A stretch of 27,396 nucleotides of DNA from CAKSQF01 sp051868045 (lineage in GTDB: Bacteria > Bacillota > Clostridia > Oscillospirales > CAG-272). Shown piece by piece: positions 1 to 6,220 of the stretch (its first letter is position 1; every line of letters begins with the position of its first letter). The DNA is taken from contig JBJDZN010000047.1 in the NCBI GenBank assembly GCA_051868045.1, positions 1 to 27,396 on the forward strand. Reading direction: 5' to 3'. The notes under the pieces were generated by a model. The model had not been told where the DNA came from. It saw nothing but the letters and a program-made list of their open reading frames with translations, and ran no database searches. The translations under genes were made by a program, and so were the position numbers.

Positions 1-56
1 TGATCTGTGACAAACAACATTTTCAACATAAAGCCGTGAAGAATGCCTTTCATCAT
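1..56 (-). CDS. 5' end of an unidentified leftward gene
   Basis: The window opens inside what looks like the first 18 codons of a gene read leftward, beginning MMKGILHGF and running off the edge. The start is supported by a GAGGA ribosome site (complement of 64-68) seven bases before the ATG at 54-56, and by a consensus promoter just upstream at 109-137. The second ATG at 51-53 is an equally possible start. Too little is present to name the product. The call rests on signals rather than on homology. Confidence 0.5.
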   Translation of the reverse strand, partial: MMKGILHGFMLKMLFVTD

Positions 57-108
57 TTCAGTATCCTCGCCATCCGCCCGATTCCGGTCGCTTTTTGCCG
101 TTTCCTGA

Positions 109-137
109 ATTGTATCATATTTGTTAAGAAATGTCAA
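109..137 (-). promoter_or_regulatory. sigma-A-type promoter for the leftward edge gene
   Basis: Read on the - strand: TTGACA (complement of 132-137), a 17-base spacer, then TACAAT (complement of 109-114). It points left toward the partial gene at 1-56 and would give a leader of about 45 bases. Confidence 0.7.
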
Positions 138-266
138 GAGTTTTTGAAAAAAAGATTGACAAATTGTTATAGAATCCGGACAAAGCTTTTGGGAACCCTT
201 ATCATTCGAAATTGACGAATCATCGGTACTTTCGGAGAAAAAACTCAAAGAAATTCGGAAAAGCCC

Positions 267-295
267 TTGCAAAATCAAAAAGAGTGTGGTATAAT
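267..295 (+). promoter_or_regulatory. sigma-A-type promoter of the short-chain dehydrogenase
   Basis: TTGCAA (267-272), 17-base spacer, TATAAT (290-295). It predicts a leader of roughly 115 bases before the ATG at 417. The leader contains a possible GCAAAG (312-317) / CTTTGC (357-362) pairing, but I recognise no riboswitch. An isolated TTGACA at 156-161 lacks a -10 at proper spacing. Confidence 0.7.
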
Positions 296-416
296 GGATA
301 AGGTTGGCAGTGCAAAGGCGCATTTTGGTCCGATTGTACCGTTTTGCTCCTTCGGGCTTTGCCGTCCGTTGACCCATGTTTGCATATTTAATTTATTATA
401 TTTTGGAGGAATCATT

Positions 417-1217
417 ATGGAAAGATTAAAAGACAAGGTTGCCATTGTTACAGGTTCTACCAGTGGTATCGGTATCGGCATCGCCAAGCTGTTTGCCGCT
501 GAGGGAGCTAAGGTCGTTATCTGCGGACGCAGACAGGAAAAGGGACAGGCTGTCGTTGATGAAATCGTGAAGGCAGGCGGAGAAGCCACCTACCATTTCA
601 TGGACATCACTGCCGTTGAGAGCATCGAACAGCTTTTCGCCGACACCGAGGCAAAGTACGGCAAGATTGACATTCTGGTCAACAATGCCGCAAATGTAGG
701 TCTGAAGGACGGTCGTGTGGACGAGTTGACCCTTGAAATGTGGGACGCTATTTTCCAGAGCGACGTTCGCGGCACCTTCTACGCCACCAAGTGCGTTCTT
801 CCCTATATGGAGAAGATCGGCGGCGGCTCCATCATCAACATCGGCTCCATGGCATCCTGCCTGGGCGATCTGGGTTCCACCGCATATGCTTGCGCAAAGG
901 CTGGCGTGGACAAGCTGACCCAGTACACCGCTCTTCAGTACGGCAAGCAGAACATCCGTTGCAACTGCGTTCGTCCCGGACTGATCGTTACTCCTCAGAA
1001 TGAGGCGTATGTTCCCCAGGTTCTGAAGGACATTTTCCTGAGCAACATCATGGTCAACCGTTACGGCTGCCCCGAGGACATCGGACATATGTGCGTCTAT
1101 CTCGCATCTGACGAGAGCAGCTATGTGACCGGTCAGATCGTCAATGTTGACGGCGGTCTGAACTCCCATGTCTCCACCGTCGCTCAGTTCAGAGAGATGA
1201 AATCCCGCACCTGGTAA
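417..1217 (+). CDS. short-chain dehydrogenase/reductase (SDR), classical type
   Basis: A 266-residue classical SDR, which uses NAD(P)H to reduce a carbonyl or oxidise an alcohol; the substrate cannot be read from sequence. Visible: the cofactor loop TGSTSGIG (residues 12-19), NNAA (89-92), catalytic Ser144, the Tyr157-x3-Lys161 pair, and the C-terminal VTGQIVNVDGG segment. CGRR at the end of the second strand (36-39), with no acidic residue there, favours NADP(H). The structural Asn usually found in the NLxG motif is Asp116 here. The start at 417 is chosen because GGAGG (405-409) lies just before it and the protein then begins with the usual MERLKDKVAIVTG; the frame is open further upstream without support. 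It is monocistronic, with its own promoter and terminator. Hydroxysteroid dehydrogenase and 3-oxoacyl-ACP reductase are both possible, neither proven. Confidence 0.9.
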   Translation: MERLKDKVAIVTGSTSGIGIGIAKLFAAEGAKVVICGRRQEKGQAVVDEIVKAGGEATYHFMDITAVESIEQLFADTEAKYGKIDILVNNAANVGLKDGRVDELTLEMWDAIFQSDVRGTFYATKCVLPYMEKIGGGSIINIGSMASCLGDLGSTAYACAKAGVDKLTQYTALQYGKQNIRCNCVRPGLIVTPQNEAYVPQVLKDIFLSNIMVNRYGCPEDIGHMCVYLASDESSYVTGQIVNVDGGLNSHVSTVAQFREMKSRTW

Positions 1218-1228
1218 ATCAAATTCAA

Positions 1229-1267
1229 GGGCAAACCGCTAAAAAAGCAGTGGTTTGCCCCCTTTTT
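1229..1267 (+). terminator. intrinsic terminator after the SDR gene
   Basis: GGGCAAACC (1229-1237) pairs with GGTTTGCCC (1252-1260), followed by CCTTTTT. It sits 12 bases after the stop codon. Confidence 0.85.
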
Positions 1268-1273
1268 GGCTTT

Positions 1274-1308
1274 CAGCCGCAAATGAATTCCTGTTCATTC
1301 TGCGGCTG
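1274..1308. terminator. second hairpin between the SDR and marR-like genes
   Basis: CAGCCGCA (1274-1281) pairs with TGCGGCTG (1301-1308), with ATGAA/TTCAT extending the stem. The downstream tract ATTCTTTATT is only mildly T-rich, so this may be a backup terminator or simply a hairpin. Confidence 0.45.
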
Positions 1309-1352
1309 ATTCTTTATTGGGAACAGCTTCCGAAAAATTTTTTATTCTTTTT

Positions 1353-1370
1353 TGTCAAGGTACCTTGACA
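1353..1370. promoter_or_regulatory. operator 1 of the MarR/exporter operon
   Basis: A perfect 18-base palindrome whose half-site is TGTCAAGGT. Its right end supplies the TTGACA -35 box (1365-1370), so a bound repressor would block RNA polymerase. It is the type of site bound by MarR dimers, and the MarR gene starts 58 bases downstream. Confidence 0.85.
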
Positions 1371-1393
1371 TTTTGAATTTTATGCGCTATAAT
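1365..1393 (+). promoter_or_regulatory. promoter of the MarR/exporter operon
   Basis: TTGACA (1365-1370), 17-base spacer, TATAAT (1388-1393): a perfect consensus promoter. It is flanked and overlapped by the two operator copies, implying strong expression when derepressed. Confidence 0.9.
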
Positions 1394-1411
1394 TGTCAAG
1401 GTACCTAAACA
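1394..1411. promoter_or_regulatory. operator 2 of the MarR/exporter operon
   Basis: A second copy of the palindrome, TGTCAAGGTACCT followed by AAACA, with two mismatches to operator 1 in the last half-site. It begins immediately after the -10 box and lies 41 bases from operator 1, close to four helical turns, so the two sites face the same side of the DNA. Confidence 0.8.
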
Positions 1412-1427
1412 AAAAGGAGGAAAACCT

Positions 1428-1928
1428 ATGACAACAGGGCTGAGAGAGCGCAATAAGCAGCGATTGGAACGCTATCATTCCGCCGATGTCAACGACAGGC
1501 TGATCATCAATCTGCGGGATATGGGACAGACCATCCGTCTGCTTTACGAAGGAAAGGGGAGTCAGAAGCGGATTCTGATCATTCTGCTGGAGGTCGGCAG
1601 TATCACCCAGAGGGAGCTGACCACCCGTCTGGGCGTTCAGCCGGGATCGGCAAGTGAAGTCATCGCCAAGCTTGAAAATGCGGGACTGATCCAACGGACC
1701 GTCAGCACCGACGACCGCAGAACGGCAAACATCCGATTGACCCCGGAGGGCGAGCGTCTGGCAAAGGATGCCGCAGCGGATCGGCTGAGACGGCACGAGG
1801 AAATGTTTTCCTGTCTCAACGATTCGGAGAAACAAACCCTTCTCGGCTTGATGGAAAAGATCTGTACCGATTGGGATGCAAAATACATTAGAAAACGAGA
1901 GGAAGAACAAAATGTGGAAGTATGTTAA
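1428..1928 (+). CDS. MarR-family transcriptional repressor
   Basis: A 166-residue winged-helix regulator. The DNA-binding region is about residues 45-110: the helix-turn-helix TQRELTTRLGVQPGSASEVI (60-79) is followed by the wing with STDDRRT (93-99), typical of MarR proteins. Helices on either side would form the dimer interface. AAAGGAGG (1413-1420) sits seven bases before the ATG. It is the first gene of an operon with two ABC exporter subunits and overlaps the next gene by 17 bases. The paired palindromes over its promoter suggest autorepression, released when a toxic compound binds. The inducer cannot be inferred. The charged C-terminal tail (KREEEQNVEVC) is unremarkable. Confidence 0.92.
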   Translation: MTTGLRERNKQRLERYHSADVNDRLIINLRDMGQTIRLLYEGKGSQKRILIILLEVGSITQRELTTRLGVQPGSASEVIAKLENAGLIQRTVSTDDRRTANIRLTPEGERLAKDAAADRLRRHEEMFSCLNDSEKQTLLGLMEKICTDWDAKYIRKREEEQNVEVC

Positions 1929-3651
1929 ACAATATCTGCACTTTGCTGTTTTAGCCGCCATATTCATGGTCGGCGAAGTGCTGATGGATCTGCTCCAACC
2001 CGGTATCATGAGTCGGATTGTCGATGAAGGTGTTCTGGGACTTAACAATGGCGGAGTCAGCAACCTGAATCTGATCTGGGCACTGGGATTTCAGATGATC
2101 GGCTTGGTTCTGTTCGGAGGTCTTTGCGGCTCTCTCAACAATGTTTTCGTTCACATGACCGGTCAGAATATCGGCAATGAGATCCGCAAGGACTGCTTTT
2201 GTCGGATTATGACCTTTTCCTTCCCCCAGATCGACAAATTCAGCACCGGTTCCCTTGTGACCAGAGTTACCAACGACATTACACAGGTTCAGAATTTCGT
2301 ATCTCAGTTCGTCAGAGGCATGATCCGGACCTCCATGCTGATGTTCGGTAGCATCTTCTTCATGTTCCAACTGAACCGGGATTTCGGACTGATCGTCCTC
2401 TGCGCCTTCCCCCTGATCGTCGGCTGTCTTGCCTTCTGTCTGGCAAAGGCGAATCCCCTGTTCACCAAATTGCAGGCACATCTGGACACCATCAACAGCA
2501 TCATGCAGGAGGATGTCTCCGGCATCCGCATCATCAAGGCTTGCGTCCGGGAAATCTACGAAAAAATCCGGTTCGGCAAGGCAAACGATGACCTGATCAA
2601 AACGCAGTTGAAGGTTCTCGTTATCTTCGCCTTCATGAACCCCATCATCAATGCGCTGATGTACATTGTCGTGGCACTGATTCTGCTGGTTGGTTCCTTT
2701 GAAGTGGGCACCGGCGGTGCAACCCCCGGCAACATTATGGCGGGAATTACTTACACCACTCAGCTTCTTAACGGCATTCTGATGCTGGTCCTGCTGTTCC
2801 AGAACATTTCGAGAGGCATCGCATCCTGGAAGCGTACCAAGGAAGTGCTGAACAGCGAGCCTGAGCTGAAAGACGGCAGTTTCGACGGCAATACCGAACT
2901 GCACGGCGACATCGAGCTGCGTGACGTTTCCTTCTCTTATCCCGGAGCAGGACAGACCGTTCTGGATCATATCAATCTGCATATCCACAGTGGGGAGACC
3001 GTTGCAATCATGGGTGCCACAGGATGCGGCAAAAGCAGCCTTGTCAACCTGATTCCGCGTTTCTATGACGCAACAGAAGGCACCGTTCTGGTAGACGGTG
3101 TTGACGTTCGGGAATACCGCCAGAAGGCACTGAGAGACAAAATCGCCATTGCCCTTCAGAAGAGCGAGCTGTTCAGCACCTCCATTCTGGAGAACATCTC
3201 ATGGGGCAAGCCGGGTTCCGGCGAAGCAGAGATTCAGGAAGCGGCAATCGTTGCTCAGGCTGACGATTTCATTTCCTCAACGTCCGACCGGTATCACACC
3301 GCCGTGGCAGAACGGGGCATGAGCCTGTCCGGCGGTCAAAAGCAGCGGATTTCCATCGCAAGAGCCCTGCTTAAGAATGCCGAAATTCTGATTTTCGACG
3401 ATTCCACCAGTGCCCTTGACCTGAAAACCGAGGCAAATCTCTATGAGGCACTGCAAAAGTCCAATCCCCACAGCACCAAAATCATGATTGCACAGCGAAT
3501 TGCCTCCGTCCGCAGAGCCGACCGCATTGTGGTTCTGGAAAACGGAAAGGTTGCCGCCTGCGGCAGTCACGAGGAACTACTGGAATCCTGCCCTGTTTAT
3601 CAGGACATCTATCAGTCTCAGATCGGAGAGGAGGCACTGAGCCATGAGTGA
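1912..3651 (+). CDS. ABC exporter half-transporter, degenerate-site subunit
   Basis: A 579-residue fusion of a six-helix transmembrane domain (about 1-310) and an ATPase domain (about 340-579). Walker A is GATGCGKSS with Lys374, and the signature is canonical LSGGQ at 472-476. After the Walker B Asp496 comes Asp497 instead of the catalytic Glu, and the H-loop His is Gln528. Known heterodimeric type IV exporters (BmrCD, LmrCD, TM287/288) have one such weak ATP site, so this is the non-catalytic partner of the next gene. The start at 1912 is preferred over 1876 because GAGAGGAAG precedes it and the protein then begins at the first membrane segment. It overlaps marR by 17 bases and the next subunit by 8, indicating translational coupling. 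Likely substrates are drugs or other amphipathic toxic compounds, inferred from the MarR neighbour only. Confidence 0.93.
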   Translation: MWKYVKQYLHFAVLAAIFMVGEVLMDLLQPGIMSRIVDEGVLGLNNGGVSNLNLIWALGFQMIGLVLFGGLCGSLNNVFVHMTGQNIGNEIRKDCFCRIMTFSFPQIDKFSTGSLVTRVTNDITQVQNFVSQFVRGMIRTSMLMFGSIFFMFQLNRDFGLIVLCAFPLIVGCLAFCLAKANPLFTKLQAHLDTINSIMQEDVSGIRIIKACVREIYEKIRFGKANDDLIKTQLKVLVIFAFMNPIINALMYIVVALILLVGSFEVGTGGATPGNIMAGITYTTQLLNGILMLVLLFQNISRGIASWKRTKEVLNSEPELKDGSFDGNTELHGDIELRDVSFSYPGAGQTVLDHINLHIHSGETVAIMGATGCGKSSLVNLIPRFYDATEGTVLVDGVDVREYRQKALRDKIAIALQKSELFSTSILENISWGKPGSGEAEIQEAAIVAQADDFISSTSDRYHTAVAERGMSLSGGQKQRISIARALLKNAEILIFDDSTSALDLKTEANLYEALQKSNPHSTKIMIAQRIASVRRADRIVVLENGKVAACGSHEELLESCPVYQDIYQSQIGEEALSHE

Positions 3652-5467
3652 TAAAAACGATCAAAGGCAGCAGCTGACCGAACGGAGCCTTCCCGGAATG
3701 AACCGCAGTGCCAGATTCGCCGAAGTGGAACACGCAGAACACGTCGGTGCGACAGTCAAACGCATCGTCACCTATTTCATCCACGAAAAAACCATGGTCA
3801 TTGCCATGCTGACTGTCGTAATATTCGGAACCCTTTGCGGGGTTTATGCGCCCAGTCTGCAAAGTAACGCCATTGACATTATCGCCGGCACAAGGACGGG
3901 AAGCCTTGGTCGGACACTGATCTTCATGCTTGCCGTCTATCTGCTGTACAGCGGCAGCCAATTGTTGCAGTCATTATTCAGTGCCAAGCTCAGTCAGAGC
4001 ATCGTCAAGCGTATGCGTGAGGAGCTGTTCGGGAAACTGGTGGATCTCCCCATCCGCTATCTGGACACCCATTCCCACGGCGACGTCATGAGCCGTATGA
4101 CCAACGACATTGAGAACATTTCCACCACGGTATCCCAGTCTCTGCCCTCCCTGTTCTCGGGCGTGCTGACCATCATCGGCACCGTCGCCATCATGATGTG
4201 GTACTGCTGGCAGCTGGCACTGCTCAGTTGTGCAACGGTCATCCTCACACTGATTGCCACCAAGATTCTGTCCGGAAAGGTCCGGAAATTCTCCAGAAAG
4301 CGTCAGCTTCTTCTGGGACAGCTCAACGGCACAGTGGAAGAAATGATTTCGGGCTACCGCACGGTGGTTGCCTACAACCATCAGGACCTGACCACAGAGG
4401 ATTTCTGTCAAACCTCTGATCAGCTGACCAAGGCGGGAATCCGCACCGATGTTTTCAGCGGCATCATGGGACCCATCATGAACTGCATCGGCAACATCGG
4501 ATTTGTCATCATTGCGGCATTCGGCGGTTATTTCTCGGTATACGGACTGATTTCCGTCGGTGTCATTTCGGCATTCATTGTCTACGCCAAGCAGTTCAGC
4601 CGCCCGATCAACGAGCTGGCTCAGATCTACGGTCAGTTGCAGACGGCAATTGCCGGCGCAGAACGTGTTTTCACCGTACTGGACGAAGAAAACGAAGACA
4701 AATCCGGAGAGGAGCTTGTTGAAAGCGAAAAGGCAACCGTCACCTTCCAGAATGTACGGTTTTCCTACAACGGCAAAGATCCCGTTATCCGGGACTTTAC
4801 CTTAACGGTTCCGTCGGGAAAGAAGGTGGCACTGGTCGGTGCTACCGGAAGCGGAAAAACCACCGTTGTCAATCTGCTGATGCGTTTCTATGACATCGAC
4901 AGCGGAGATATCCGCATCAACGATCAGAACATCCGTGATCTTTCACGGGACAGTCTGAGAAAGAACATTGCCATCGTTTTGCAGGATACGGTTCTCTTCT
5001 CTGACACCATCAAAAACAACCTGAAATACGCCAAAGAGGATGTTACACAGGATCAGCTTGAAAAGGCTCTGGAAATGAGCCGTTGCAAGGATCTGATTGC
5101 ACAGCTCCCCATGGGGTATAACACCGTGCTGACCGGTGCCGGCGAAAACATCAGTCAGGGACAGAGACAGCTGCTTGCCATTGCCCGTGCCTTTGTTGCC
5201 GATCCGAAAATCCTCATTCTGGATGAGGCGACCTCCAACGTGGACACCCGCACCGAAAAGGCGATTCAGGATGCGATGCAGATGGTTATGCGCAACCGTA
5301 CCAGCATCGTGATTGCCCACCGTCTGTCTACCATCAGGGACTCGGATGTGATCGTCGTCATGGATCACGGACAGATCGTCGAAAGCGGCAACCACAACGC
5401 CCTGCTTGCAAAGAAGGGCAAGTATTATGAGCTTTACATGACCCAATACGCCGGATTCGCCACCTGA
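3644..5467 (+). CDS. ABC exporter half-transporter, catalytic-site subunit
   Basis: A 607-residue partner exporter subunit. About 45 polar residues precede the first transmembrane helix; the membrane domain runs to about residue 345 and the ATPase domain follows. Walker A is GATGSGKTT (Lys405), Walker B is followed by the catalytic Glu528, and the H-loop is His559, all canonical. The signature, however, is ISQGQ (503-507) rather than LSGGQ. Paired with the preceding protein, this Walker A/B and that protein's LSGGQ form the active ATP site, while ISQGQ completes the degenerate one. The stop is followed by 117 bases without a clear strong terminator. Together the pair should pump a hydrophobic or amphipathic compound out of the cell under MarR control. 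Confidence 0.93.
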   Translation: MSDKNDQRQQLTERSLPGMNRSARFAEVEHAEHVGATVKRIVTYFIHEKTMVIAMLTVVIFGTLCGVYAPSLQSNAIDIIAGTRTGSLGRTLIFMLAVYLLYSGSQLLQSLFSAKLSQSIVKRMREELFGKLVDLPIRYLDTHSHGDVMSRMTNDIENISTTVSQSLPSLFSGVLTIIGTVAIMMWYCWQLALLSCATVILTLIATKILSGKVRKFSRKRQLLLGQLNGTVEEMISGYRTVVAYNHQDLTTEDFCQTSDQLTKAGIRTDVFSGIMGPIMNCIGNIGFVIIAAFGGYFSVYGLISVGVISAFIVYAKQFSRPINELAQIYGQLQTAIAGAERVFTVLDEENEDKSGEELVESEKATVTFQNVRFSYNGKDPVIRDFTLTVPSGKKVALVGATGSGKTTVVNLLMRFYDIDSGDIRINDQNIRDLSRDSLRKNIAIVLQDTVLFSDTIKNNLKYAKEDVTQDQLEKALEMSRCKDLIAQLPMGYNTVLTGAGENISQGQRQLLAIARAFVADPKILILDEATSNVDTRTEKAIQDAMQMVMRNRTSIVIAHRLSTIRDSDVIVVMDHGQIVESGNHNALLAKKGKYYELYMTQYAGFAT

Positions 5468-5584
5468 TACGGGGTTCCGACATAACGTTACCTTACCAAA
5501 CCAAAACAAAAATTAAAATTTTTTCTTTTCTATGCAATAAAACGGCACGCCGGTGGATTATTCTAATGAAAGGAGCAGTTGTAG

Positions 5585-6160
5585 ATGTCAGCTAATGTTT
5601 CAACCCGGGTCTCCGAAAACAGCTTGGACGCAAGTGCCGGGAAACTGGATGAATATCTTGAAAAAATCGCTGACGGCGACCGTGAGGCGCTGGCGGCAAT
5701 CTATCAGGCAACAAGTGATAGCGTTTACGGCTATGCCCTTTCGATTTTGAAAAACCCACATGACGCACAGGATGTTATGCAGGATTGTTACCTCTGCATC
5801 TTCTCTGCGGCGCATATGTATCACAGCGAGGGTAAGCCGATGGCATGGATCCTAACCATCGTGCGAAATCTTTGCCTGAAAAATATGCGTGGGCGCACCA
5901 GAACCGTCAGCATCACGGACGAAGACTGGAACCCTTCCTTACAGGAATGCACGGAGCTTTCTGTTGAGGACAGGATGATGCTTTCCGCCTGCATGAATTC
6001 GCTCGGCGACGACGAACGGCAGATCGTGGTGCTTCATGCGGTCAGCGGTCTGAAACACAGGGAGATCGCCTCCCTGATGGAGCTTCCGTTGGCAACGGTT
6101 CTTTCAAAATACCATCGCGCCATTAAAAAATTGAAAAACGCATGGGAAAAAGGGGAATAA
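5585..6160 (+). CDS. ECF-like RNA polymerase sigma factor
   Basis: A 191-residue sigma-70 family protein with only regions 2 and 4. Region 2 is about residues 35-100, with DAQDVMQDCYLCIF (60-73) and the RNA polymerase and -10-binding segment GKPMAWILTIVRN. Region 4 is about 128-185, with LGDDERQIVVLHAVSGLKHR and a helix-turn-helix IASLMELPLATVLSKYHRA. GAAAGGAG precedes the ATG. The gene lies 60 bases before a membrane anti-sigma factor, the usual arrangement for a signal-responsive sigma held inactive at the membrane. No consensus promoter is visible in the 117 bases upstream, which fits, without proving, activation by its own product. Its regulon is unknown. Confidence 0.88.
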   Translation: MSANVSTRVSENSLDASAGKLDEYLEKIADGDREALAAIYQATSDSVYGYALSILKNPHDAQDVMQDCYLCIFSAAHMYHSEGKPMAWILTIVRNLCLKNMRGRTRTVSITDEDWNPSLQECTELSVEDRMMLSACMNSLGDDERQIVVLHAVSGLKHREIASLMELPLATVLSKYHRAIKKLKNAWEKGE

Positions 6161-6161
6161 G

Positions 6162-6187
6162 TTTATGCCCTGATCTTCGGGCAAAAA
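6162..6187 (+). other. small hairpin between sigma and anti-sigma genes
   Basis: TTTATGCCC (6162-6170) can pair with GGGCAAAAA (6179-6187) with one mismatch, directly after the sigma stop codon. There is no T-tract, so it is more likely an mRNA-stability or expression-ratio element than a terminator. Confidence 0.4.
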
Positions 6188-6220
6188 CTTCCAATTCATG
6201 AGAAAGGAATGGTCACAAGT

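Noticed and set aside
426..1169. Long open frame on the - strand opposite the SDR gene
   Set aside because: It mirrors the real gene's codon pattern, has no ribosome site or recognisable motif, and the + strand protein is clearly an SDR.
1951..2988. 345-codon - strand open frame opposite the first exporter gene
   Set aside because: The + strand product shows full ABC exporter motifs; the - strand translation is a Gln/His/Asp-rich shadow without domain signals.
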